A DNA stretch of 64,000 nt. Origin: Lepidonotus clava. Lineage: Eukaryota > Annelida > Polychaeta > Phyllodocida > Polynoidae. Positions 54,903 to 64,000 of the stretch are shown piece by piece (position 1 is the stretch's first letter; every line of letters begins with the position of its first letter). Both the position numbers and the translations under genes were made by a program. Below the pieces are notes generated by a model. The model was not told the DNA's origin, did not search any database, and was given only the letters and a program-made list of their open reading frames with translations. Location: positions 6,972,001-7,036,000 of the forward strand of contig OW387133.1 of the NCBI GenBank assembly GCA_936440205.1. Direction: 5' to 3'.

Positions 54903-56507
54903 ATGGTCACTATGATGTATATAGCACTCATGTTCATACTTATCTGTGGCTCACTGAGACTTGATCACTGTACTTCACTTAGGCAAGGCATAGTGAGATA
55001 TCACAAAACTATAACATCCACAAACTACCAGTACTCTGAATCACTTAATGTTCCTCCGTCAAACAGACTTAATTTCATATATCACATACAGTTTAGTCAA
55101 AACCTGTGTTGTCCTTATCTTGTTTTTTATGTTAACCCATACAGACCAAAAGGTTATTCCTCATGGTGTCATGGGGGAATGTTTACGTATGTAGCAATGG
55201 AATATCTAGGCTATGTTTATGCAAAGCCAGGATTCCCATTATCTGCCTGTAAAAATGTATCCGGCCAATGTCTGTGTGATGGAAGTCGAACTCTTTCAGC
55301 CGTATACCCTCAGCACTGGATGTTTCTTGTAGGATATCCTTGTGATAAAAAGCAATTCTTGAACCTAACTGTGGAAATAAAGATTCAGTATTTTAAAAAC
55401 TTTTACAGTCCCTGCATACAATTTCAAAATAAGATTTGCAACAGCGTAATCAAATATGACCATACAGCTTTCCCGAATCCACTTGGCCATAAATCACTCA
55501 AAATGGCAAATGAACGGCTAAACCTCATCAAATTTATGTCTTCAAGAGTAAGTACTTGTTACCAGCACTTATTCCAATTTTTCTGTCGAGTGCTTATCCC
55601 TGAATGTCACAATGGAGTAATGAGATACCCTTGTAAGTTGATGTGTCAAGAAATGATGGAAGCTTGCGATTTTATAGAAAAATATGAGCCAAATTTTTCC
55701 TGTCAATCTTTTAAGGATTCCTTAAATTCAAGTGAATGTTTCTATGAACCAGTGAAATGTCCCATTCTTGATTCTCCTCAATTTGGGAGAGTTTCCATTA
55801 GTGGTATTGGCGCACTTAGCACTGGTATTTACCACTGTAATTACGGGTTCAAGCTAGAAGGAGATGCACTGAGAACATGTATGTTCACAGGCCTCTGGAA
55901 TGGAACGGCTCCTACTTGCAGAGCATTATTTATCATGCCACTTACAATCACACTTTGTGTCATGGTATTAATCATAGTTTCAATAATTTTGATTTGTATA
56001 TGCTACATGGATTCAGTTAAATTGTATGTACTCCATAACGTAAGAGTAGATGCAATTAGGATGAACAATTTAGAAGGTCAGAAAAAATTGTTTGTGACTT
56101 TCAGCAGTCAAGACATGGATAGAATCAATGATGAGTTTCTGCCAAGACTGAAACAGGAACTACCAAGGTGGGATGTCATAACATACCAACAGGACTTTGC
56201 AGCAGGTCGCCGTCTGCTAGACTGCATGAGGGAAGGTGTGTGGGAGAGCCACGCAATACTTGTTCTCCTCACAGAGAACTATGTTGCAAGTCCAATGTGC
56301 ATTTTTGAGTTTACTGAAGCACAGACTAGGAGTGTCACTGACAAAGATTTCAAGCTCATTGTTATCCTGTTTTACGAGAACAATGAAGACATGATTAATG
56401 AGGAGAACCTGTCTGAAAACTTGAGGAAATATATTGTCTCAAGAGTGCATCTTAAATTGGGAGAACATCTGTTTTGGAACAAACTCCGGAGAGCTTTAGC
56501 CATTTGA
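54903..56507 (+). CDS. Frizzled-CRD / sushi / transmembrane / TIR receptor
   Basis: A 534-residue type I membrane protein in one coding exon. Start chosen at ATG 54903 (AAAATGG, strong context), because the signal peptide MVTMMYIALMFILICGS begins there; an upstream in-frame ATG at 54882 has a poorer context. An acceptor at 54780 (CTTTTTTCAG) suggests a 5' non-coding exon. Residues 20-160: unidentified Cys-containing ectodomain. Residues 171-279: Frizzled Cys-rich domain with all ten cysteines and YDHTAFPNPLGH. Residues 286-339: one sushi/CCP module (four Cys, LWNGTAPTC). Residues 343-368: membrane helix. Residues 394-534: cytoplasmic TIR domain with box 1 KKLFVTFSSQD, box 2 region DFAAGRRLLD (not the usual RDxxPG), a conserved acidic FEFTEA, and box 3 FWNKLRRAL. 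It probably signals like Toll/IL-1 receptors, or perhaps acts as an NADase; the ligand is unknown (a Wnt-like or lipid ligand for the CRD is speculation). Confidence 0.93.
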   Translation: MVTMMYIALMFILICGSLRLDHCTSLRQGIVRYHKTITSTNYQYSESLNVPPSNRLNFIYHIQFSQNLCCPYLVFYVNPYRPKGYSSWCHGGMFTYVAMEYLGYVYAKPGFPLSACKNVSGQCLCDGSRTLSAVYPQHWMFLVGYPCDKKQFLNLTVEIKIQYFKNFYSPCIQFQNKICNSVIKYDHTAFPNPLGHKSLKMANERLNLIKFMSSRVSTCYQHLFQFFCRVLIPECHNGVMRYPCKLMCQEMMEACDFIEKYEPNFSCQSFKDSLNSSECFYEPVKCPILDSPQFGRVSISGIGALSTGIYHCNYGFKLEGDALRTCMFTGLWNGTAPTCRALFIMPLTITLCVMVLIIVSIILICICYMDSVKLYVLHNVRVDAIRMNNLEGQKKLFVTFSSQDMDRINDEFLPRLKQELPRWDVITYQQDFAAGRRLLDCMREGVWESHAILVLLTENYVASPMCIFEFTEAQTRSVTDKDFKLIVILFYENNEDMINEENLSENLRKYIVSRVHLKLGEHLFWNKLRRALAI

Positions 56508-58547
56508 GTGTTGCACAGTACTTGATATTTACCAGATTTGCCCACCTAAAAGTATTTTATATTGGTTCAAGAGTCTGCATGCTACTATAACATTGTATGT
56601 ATTATTTGTAAACTAACATTGTTATCTTAATTCCAACCACATGTAAAAATGTTAATTTCTTTTGCAAACTGCCTACTGATAGTAAAGGATGTCAAGTTGT
56701 GAGAAAAGTACTCAAATTACTGGAACTTCACAATGATAGCATTACTATGAAAAGTATCGTATAGGCATTTTATGCATGTGGTCATGTGATCAAGTATTAG
56801 TGATTACAAACTGCTGATTATGACTCCTATGGTCTGAAATGAATCTGAAATTTTAGAATCTTATTGTGGCGTTGACTCAGGCAGAGGTGTGAAGACAGAG
56901 ACAAGAAGAGGACAGGATTCTGCAAATCGGGACAGATTTCGACAGGACCAGTGGCCTGTTACAGAACAAAGGCTCCTAGTAGTTCTAACTTGAAGCTCAC
57001 TTTAATTAAGCACATGGTAATTTGTAACGATAACATGTTTTTCAATGTGAATAGCTGTTTAACCAAGTCAATTAGAATCGGGTAAGTAGCTATATGATAG
57101 GAAAGTTGATATCTATATAATTATCATGGTTCAATTATGACTCTATGTGTTCTTGCACAATTATTCGTTGTTTTCTGCTGACACTTTATTCAAAATGTTT
57201 TATTGAATAAATAACCAACACTGTCCATCAAAACTGTACTCAAGTTTGATGTATTTTCAACATCTTTGTTTCCTATGTTGTTCAGCAATGGGCCAGCAAT
57301 GTTCAGATATTAACAGACACGTGAGAGCTCGGACCTTAACAGTTTTCAATTGATTACTTTATAATGGAATTTATTTCTTGAGAAACACATTTGATGTTAA
57401 ATTAGACATAAAAAGAAGGTCCAAGTTCTAAAGCATGACACTAGAAATTCTTATCATATTATATAACCATATTGAAACACACATTTTTCTTTTGATATCA
57501 TGTATTTCAAAACTCTCTGCTATATACATGCATTCAAAAACAACTTAGCGATAAACCAGTAGATGACCCTCTCACGAGTGACGTTGTGTAATAGAAAGTC
57601 TATGTTAGAGGGTTGTGTTTATCAATTATCAAATAGGGTCTTCAGGTAGATTCCTTCAGGAATGTGTTGCCAATACAATAAAACAATGACTGCAATTATT
57701 ATTGCTTGGGAAAGCCATCATGTCATACGACGAGCAATATGCAAATGAGTAGCATTCAAAAGTGCTGTGCTGTAAATCCCCTTGTAGCTGCAAAAGGGAA
57801 ATGCATATATGTAATTACATGTATATATATTATTCGGTTGAGGTGGAAATGAAACATCAACTGCTTTGGATCAGAGTTGGGGGAGGGGATTCTGGAAAAT
57901 ATGCCTACGTCCGCATATAAAGTAAATGCGGACTTTTGAATAAGGGGATTCGAAAATCCATTGGAGAACGCAGACATACTAAATGGAAGACCTACGCTTA
58001 AAGGGAATGGCTCCTAGTCAAATAAAGTCACCCATGGTCCATGGTTAGATATTACATAAACAGTACATATAAACCGATGCCATGTGTGTGAAGAAAATTG
58101 AGTATGAATTACCTTTTCTTTAGTTAAGTGCATCAATTAGACACCTATGCAGTGTATTCCTCATTTTCATTTTAGTTACTATGAAATCTGTCCATGTCCA
58201 GAGGCGCCAGATGAAAATATCTACAAACCGGTCTCGAGGCTCTGAAAGGGGATTTTTTTTTCTTGAGACATTTTTCTTAGATAAATACATTTTAGAATAT
58301 CTATGAAAGAAAGTATGTTATAAATAATTCTAACGGAATATTGTAATTGTATAAATTGCCAAATTGCTATTATTACATATATCAAGGCCTATATCTATAT
58401 TTTGGAGAATGAAATCCTTAGAAAGTTTGTATCTGTTTGGCAACAGCGTATGTAAATTATATGCCCAGGAAAAAAGGAGAGAAAACGGGAGAAATTAATT
58501 CAAAAACGAAAGATATGGAGGTAACCCTAAACAGGCAACAAAAACTT
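56508..58547. other. 3' region of the TIR gene, then intergenic
   Basis: AATAAA at 57206-57211 is a possible 3' end, about 700 bases after the stop. A CpG-containing motif cluster at 57900-57990 resembles the 25.1-25.5 kb repeat, and a TTAAAGGGAATGGCTCC terminus-like block at about 57999 may be one end of a TTAA-target element. No other gene. Confidence 0.45.
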
Positions 58548-58912
58548 TCCAGGCAAGCAGCATCGTTACAAGAACGTTCTGCGACTGTACTATTTTAATT
58601 GGTCTGATACCTGGCCAATTTTCACGTGACAATAACATTATTTTAGGTAAGGTTTAGACTTACTGAAAAAGAATGTTATAATAACATTATGTTTTGGTAA
58701 AGTCAAAACCAAACTAATAAAGAATGTTATGATAACGTTATTGTAACGTGAAATAATGTTACAAGAACATCACAAGAACGTTATAGTGTGACGTTGAAAT
58801 GTTAGGTTCTAAAGATGTTTTTGGGTGCCATCAAACGAACATAATAAGAACCAAACCAGCACTAAACAGAACGTTGCTGCAACGTTATTACAACGTCATA
58901 TTCTTGCTTGGG
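58548..58912 (+). mobile_element. CCCAGGCAAG-family MITE, complete, 365 bp
   Basis: Left end TCCAGGCAAG (one change), right end TTGCTTGGG, TT duplication at 58546-58547 and 58913-58914. Same length as the 36.6 and 49.4 kb copies. Confidence 0.88.
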
Positions 58913-58914
58913 TT

Positions 58915-59160
58915 CTGCCAATCTTCAATGGAGCACTCTAATCCAGGACGACGCTTCAATCTCGTCCGCAGCAGCCGTCTCAAGCTCCACCCGAGGGCCT
59001 TGGATGTGTTTTTGGCGGGAAAAGTTCCCGACCTTGCGCGAGCTTCTGTTAAATCCCTTAAAACGGCCAATGGAGGAAGGATTTAAGGTTTCAAGGTTTT
59101 GGAGGAGGAGCGAGGATTGTGTTTTTGTGTCAGTGTTAATGATCTATCACGATTAAGTGT
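58915..59160. other. GC-rich segment with several open frames, not assigned
   Basis: About 180 bases (58940-59090) are richer in G/C than their surroundings and open in more than one frame on both strands. None has a recognisable product or good splice borders. It could be an exon, a promoter-proximal region (CCAATGGAGG at about 59068) or chance. Confidence 0.25.
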
Positions 59161-59496
59161 TGGTGTTCTTGGTGGCAGCTAAACATGAGGTTTCGAATGC
59201 AAATAAATCAGTCTTTGATTTGGGAAATAAATGTCTCCCGATGGAGACTGGAATTTACGGAACCTCAGACTGATCGTTGGCCAGAATAAATAGCTAATTA
59301 ACATTTAAGAATAAAATATGTATATACAAGTATTCTATTGAGGGTATGAGGATACGATTCAAATGGCTTTATAGAATTCGGATCACAAATGCATGGTTTG
59401 ATAATGGAATGAAATTCGCTTCTGGTTACGTATAGACATTCAATAAACAACTACGGCAGTGAAGTGAGCCATGTTAAAGTCTGTTGAACAGACATC

Positions 59497-60560
59497 CCCA
59501 GGCAACCAGCGACATAACAAGCACCTTCTGCGACCATCCTTTTGTGGTTAGTCTGTAACCTGCCCAATTTTCACCTAACAGTTACTTTGATTTAGGTAAA
59601 GTTGAGACTTACTGAAAAAGTAAATGACATCACAATATGTCTCGCTACTAATGTTTGTTACAAATAAACACATGAAATAAAACTATTTTCACATGTCATC
59701 AGGAAGTATGAGAAGCTATACGTGTTTCTGATTATGAATTATTTCGCGTGCAGATGACACCCCATAGTGTGGAGCCATTATGAAGAAGTAGGGTGTCAAG
59801 GGGTTGATACATCTCCTCTGATGATAACTGAGTGATGGGTGGTCGCTTAAAGAGCCCTGATTGGTCAGAGGCCGTAGGAACAGGTACAGGCCCAGCGGGC
59901 GGTGTGACATTATAATAACGTTGCTGCAACGTTCTGGTTTAGTCTTTGTTACGTTACATTGCAACATTGCAGAGACGTTATTTTGATGATTCCCAATAAC
60001 ATCGCTGCAACCAACTCTTGCAACGTTGTATTGTGACATTCTGATAAAGTTCTTGCCACGTTATTATGAGGTTATTATTGGGACCTTACCCAACAAGAAC
60101 GTCACAATAACATTCTGTTTAAGCAAGGTCGAGACCTGAATAGAATGGAATGTCACAATAACATTCTGTTTAGATTGTGTTGACACCTGACCTAATCAGA
60201 TAGTCATAGTTATGTTCTGTTTAGGTAAGGTTCAGATGTGACCTAATCAGAACATCACAGTAACATTCTGTTTAGGTTAGGTTGAGACCTACCCTGGTGA
60301 GGAAGTTACAATAATGTTCTTTTTAAGTGAGGTCTCAACCTCACCTAATCAGAATGTCACTATAACATTCTGTTTGGATTTGGTCTTGCATTACTTCATT
60401 AGAACATTACAATAACATTCTTTTTTGGTTAGGTCTCAACCTCTCAGAAAAAATAACATAATGGTTACGTGCTACTTTAGTAAGTAACAGACTGTCCAAA
60501 AAGGTATGGTTGCATAAGGTGACCGTTACGTCGCACTCCAGCTGGGGGGCGTGCCTGGCG
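59497..60560 (+). mobile_element. Composite of CCCAGGCAAG-related repeats
   Basis: A left terminus CCCAGGCAACCAGC opens at 59497. After about 130 bases it breaks off; from 59905 a reverse divergent member follows, then five or six tandem-like units of about 60 bases ('gaatgtcacaataacattctgtttag' in part) to about 60475, and the 'gtaagtaacagactg' block. It appears to be a longer or internally amplified member. Confidence 0.6.
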
Positions 60561-61286
60561 GGGATAGGGGGAAGTAGGCTTTAACACTATCAGTATGTAC
60601 CAGCTTCATGGAATTTTGTAATACTGTGCCCAGGCAATAAAATCCAACTCATACTTTCCGCTGGTAACACATTAGAAAATCTGCTATTAATTTCTTGTTT
60701 TTCATGGATACAGACCTTGTGGAGACAGGGTCATGCAACCAGTTTTTGGTGATCACCACGTATAGTTCCCATAATCACGTGGCTGTGCAAATGTTAGATA
60801 AAAAATTATCAGATTATTTGATTATGATTTTACTGAGATTTGTCAAGTGAATCAGGCAAAAAAAATATTTACAAATGTTTTAAAAGGTAAATATTAACAA
60901 TATTAGATTGATCACCAATAAATGATCAATTTTGAGATAGGTGACGACATCTGCATGACGTCTACAGTTCAGTCACAGGCTTCTTTTTAGGCTTTGCGGG
61001 GAATATATTTCTTAAAATATACCGCTGAAGGGTTTCTTGTTATTATTGCTCGTTTTGGTTGTTATTATGATGACAAACATGACATTGTATGCAGATTCAT
61101 CAGCGTTAGGTAACCCTGGCTCTAGAACTGCGTTTAAACTCCGTCATTTCTGCAGTCAAATATGCTATCATCTTTTTTTATGATATTGTATAATCTATGA
61201 TTATTAAAGGTGCTCAGCTGGTAACAGAAATAAGCTTGATCAGCATTTTACTACAGTATGCATCTCGCTGATAGTCATGTCCCTGC

Positions 61287-61610
61287 CAAGGATGCGAAGT
61301 TATTATAAGGTTGCAGCAATATTCTGGTTGGTTCTGTATAATTATGGTTCTTGATACGTTCAGTTGATGACTCCCAATGACATCACTGTAAACAACATTA
61401 TTACAATGTTCTGGTTACATTCTTCAACCCTAACTGAATGTTCTTATAACATTTTCTTTTGGTTTCATTCTAACCTCACCATCATAATCGTAATCACATT
61501 CTGATTTGGTGAGGTTTTAACCTCACCATCATTATTGTAATTCTTAAGTGCCAAACCGACTAAAAATGTATGGTTGCAGAACATTTCTTTAACATCACAA
61601 GCTGGCTGGG
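61287..61610 (-). mobile_element. Divergent CCCAGGCAAG-related repeat
   Basis: Same block order as 19618-19960 and 26240-26625, including 'gaggttttaacctcaccat'. Confidence 0.55.
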
Positions 61611-61675
61611 GTAAACTGCAATGAACACTCAACACTCAAGGGTCAGTTTCTTTTGCGGATGCACATTAAGTGATA

Positions 61676-61771
61676 GTAAACCGCCTTGGAGGTGGCGTTT
61701 ATGGCATATAACCTCCTCGGCTGAAGCCTCGGAGGTTATATGCCATAAATGACACCTCCAAGGTGGTTTAC
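61676..61771. repeat. 45-bp-stem hairpin
   Basis: Left arm GTAAACCGCCTTGGAGGTG through CATATAACCTCC pairs with its inverse ending GGTGGTTTAC, with about four mismatches; the loop is under 10 bases around CTGAAG. The palindrome is almost the whole element. Confidence 0.85.
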
Positions 61772-61876
61772 GAGCTTATACTACAACCTCTAAAGATCAC
61801 AAACGATAGTCATGTTATCTATGTCCCAAAATGCCCCAAAAATGTCCCAAAATTTCACGATAGAAGTATACATGCA

Positions 61877-61902
61877 TATATATATATATATATATATATA
61901 TC
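61877..61902. repeat. (TA)n microsatellite
   Basis: About 13 TA units. Confidence 0.9.
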
Positions 61903-61977
61903 TATATATCCATGTATGACTGTATAAACACTTGAATTGTTGAAAACCAGAGGAGAATATAGGCCATACCTGTAGCC

Positions 61978-62047
61978 CCTTTAGCCTAGTGATCTAGGTG
62001 CTAGACTCATACGTGGGAGGTCCCGGGTTCTGTCCTCGTCAGGGCCA
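61978..62047 (+). pseudogene. tRNA-like sequence, degenerate
   Basis: A box-A-like TTAGCCTAGTGATCTAGG, a CTCATAC loop that would give anticodon CAT, and a box-B-like GGTTCTGTCCTCG are correctly spaced. The anticodon stem does not pair and the acceptor stem pairs only in part. It is likely a tRNA pseudogene or the head of a SINE. Confidence 0.5.
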
Positions 62048-62212
62048 GGTTGTGCTATCTTTTACTAATGTCTTTTTACGCATAGGTTTGTATTGACTTC
62101 TCTCTTGTCAATAAGATACTTATTATATAGGTTGTATTCAATTTAAATCTATGTATATAAAAACATTGAAGCTTTTTTCAGACTTTTTCCATTCCAATCT
62201 GTCTCCTATATG

Positions 62213-63223
62213 CCCAGGCAAGAAGCGACGTAGCAGAACCATTCTGCGACCATACCATTTTGGTTGGTTTATAACCCACATAAAACTATGTAACAGTTAC
62301 GTAATTTTAGGGGGATGCTATGACATCCCATAAAAAGAACGTTATAATGACGTTCTATGAACATCAGGTTAGAACCCCCTTACAATGTAACATCACAGTG
62401 ACGTGCCAATCAGGTCTGGTTGAGACATAACTCAAACAGAACGTAACTGATACAAACTAATTATGTGTGGTTATGACCAAACCTAAAAAGAATGTAGTTA
62501 TGACGTGTTGATTAGGTGACATAGAGACATAACTCAAAAAGTACATAACTGATACGTACTGACTGAGTGAAGTTGTAACCAAACCTAAAGAGACGTTCTT
62601 GTTACATGAGATTTCGACGTTGTAGTGACGTTTATTTGATGGCTCCCAGAAATCAATGAACAGTACCATGAAAACACCTTTTTCAATCTTTCACAATGGG
62701 ATACTGAGTGGGTCTGTCCCCTGGTCTCAAACATGACATTTGCCAGCTATAGAAAAGGCCTGGGTACACAAGTACTTACTTAAAAGGCCCCAAGTCACTG
62801 TGACCAAAGCTGGAAACCAAAATTTCTTGTCTTGGGAAAGTTATAGTATGATGTATAGTGTAATGTTTGGTCATAGGTGGGTCACAAAATAACCTTATTG
62901 GAATATAATTTGGGTTACAATATGATATTATGATCATGTCGCCAGTATGTTATGGTGCAACGTCGCAGCAGTAGTTTCTAATTCCCATAATCATTCTTTG
63001 AAAGGTGCAATGTGACGTCGCAGAAACACGTACCAAGAATGTCATTTTGTGACGTCGCAGAAACACGTGATAAGAATGTCATTCTGCGACAACGCATTGG
63101 AAGTTACAGAGACGTGATTGGGTGCCCTCAAATCTACGTCTATAGAACGTCAAAATGCGATGTAACAAGAACCCAAAAATGACGTCACAATAACGTTATT
63201 ATAACGTCGCATTCTTGCCTGGG
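62213..63223 (+). mobile_element. CCCAGGCAAG-family element, long form, 1,011 bp
   Basis: Ends CCCAGGCAAGAAGCGACG and CGTCGCATTCTTGCCTGGG share the family termini and have a TG duplication (62211-62212, 63224-63225). The terminal repeats are longer here (through GCGACG). The interior is arrays of AACGT/ACGTCAC-type motifs with several near-repeats of 'gacgtcgcagaaacacgt'. No coding frame, so it is also non-autonomous. It may be closer to the parent of the 365 bp form. Confidence 0.8.
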
Positions 63224-63250
63224 TGGAGATAGGCCTTGCCTTGTACAGCT

Positions 63251-63321
63251 GCTCCAATGGGGTAGTGGTTAGCCTCTGTAACTCTAAATTCAAGAGTAGA
63301 TGGTTCGATTCCAGGCTCTCC
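63251..63321 (+). pseudogene. tRNA-like sequence, degenerate
   Basis: GGTAGTGGTTAGCC (box A) and GGTTCGATTCC (box B) are at tRNA spacing, but the acceptor ends (GCTCC / GGCTCTCC) pair poorly. Probably a tRNA-derived SINE head or pseudogene. Confidence 0.45.
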
Positions 63322-63394
63322 TAATTTAAACCAAATCTTTTCAAAAAATTGAAATGGACTGCAAAAATCAAAGACTTCTGGTTACTTCTCAAAT

Positions 63395-63475
63395 AAACCT
63401 CCTCAGGAGGTTATCAGGATAACCTCCTCAGGAGGTTATCCAAATAAACCTCTGCTGGAGGTTACCCTTGGGCAA
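63395..63475. repeat. AACCTCCTCAGGAGGTTATC palindromic repeat
   Basis: Two tandem palindromes AACCTCC..GGAGGTT and a third variant (AACCTCTGCTGGAGGTT), giving stacked small hairpins. Confidence 0.8.
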
Positions 63476-63479
63476 AGCT

Positions 63480-64000
63480 GTGGGCCGGGAGTAGTATAAA
63501 AAACGTAAAATAGACTATCTTTCCAATCTTCTTCACCAGTCGATGGTGAAATCATTCATATCGTAGCACTTATCACTGAAACATGCGGCATGAAGGAAAA
63601 GGAGAAAACGCGATTGAAAGTAAACGTTTACACTGCACAATATTAGATATACCCATGCACAAAGGGTGACTTTGAAAGTTATGGAAAAAAGCGTTTTTTT
63701 TAAAACACCATAACTCTGAAGATAAATGAGATTCAGTACTTCTTAACATACAGTAGGATTCAGAAATAATTGAAAATAATAATTCAAATTGGTTTCACAC
63801 ATCTATCCTCAAATGAGGAATACGATGGTATACATGATGTTAGCGGCTGTTATTTTCTGTTTGAATTGTAGTTTAACCTTTGAAACAAAATGCTAGAATT
63901 AATGATGTATACAGAGATTCCATAATGATAGTGATTTTGTATCCGATTGAGTTGTGATATATGCTTATTCATGGCATTAGAGTCGTTTATAGTGCAAACC
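63480..64000. other. AT-rich DNA, no gene seen
   Basis: Nothing beyond short chance frames up to the window edge. Confidence 0.5.

Noticed and set aside
58799-59156. Frames starting inside the 365 bp MITE and running into flank
   Set aside because: The first third is MITE sequence and the rest is open in several frames; noted only as an unassigned GC-rich segment.

Overview
The window looks like nuclear DNA of an invertebrate animal, most likely a lophotrochozoan (mollusc or relative). The grounds are intron-rich gene structures with GT/AG sites, AATAAA signals, tRNA-derived SINEs ending in GTTAAAC / AACC-repeat tails, a dense load of several MITE families, and a receptor joining Frizzled, sushi and TIR domains. 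The species is inferred from style only. Most of the 64 kb is repeat-rich intergenic or intronic DNA. Intact long reading frames are few, and several short exons had to be read from splice sites and phase.

Layout: 565-9656 is a 9.1 kb PIF/Harbinger DNA transposon with near-identical ends. It carries a complete seven-exon DDE transposase on the plus strand (848-3620) and, convergently, a seven-exon Myb/SANT-like partner with a long coiled-coil tail on the minus strand (8993-4839, with an out-of-frame continuation to 4022). From 10 to 20 kb there is no convincing gene, only MITEs (TTAA-target elements, hAT-type elements, and a family with CCCAGGCAAG ends), a SINE and simple repeats. A terminal-exon-like frame lies at 20243-20391. 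The stretch from 21.5 to 25 kb holds promoter-like clusters (ETS/YY1 at 21.56 kb, CRE/YY1 at 24.7 kb), a tandem pair of CTCF-like motifs at 23.2 kb, and one complete tRNA-Ile(AAT) gene on the minus strand at 23859-23931. From 25 to 36 kb there are nested repeats, a diverged short-unit satellite, and a TATA/CCAAT promoter-like site at 32.3 kb.

From 36.5 kb host genes become visible: an unidentified plus-strand gene with three phase-compatible exons (37123-41080) carrying a LINE fragment in its first intron; a single-exon drug/metabolite-transporter (EamA-like) gene (41810-42880); an unidentified Cys-rich gene tail (44201-45546); an unidentified gene tail (50089-52938); and a Frizzled-CRD / sushi / transmembrane / TIR receptor gene (54903-56507). 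All point to the right. I see no functional link between the transporter, the unidentified genes and the receptor.

The right end (58.5-63.2 kb) is dominated by the CCCAGGCAAG family, including a 365 bp copy and a 1,011 bp longer relative. The points most worth following are the intact Harbinger with its large coiled-coil partner, the unusual TIR receptor, and the MITE families whose interiors are arrays of one short motif.
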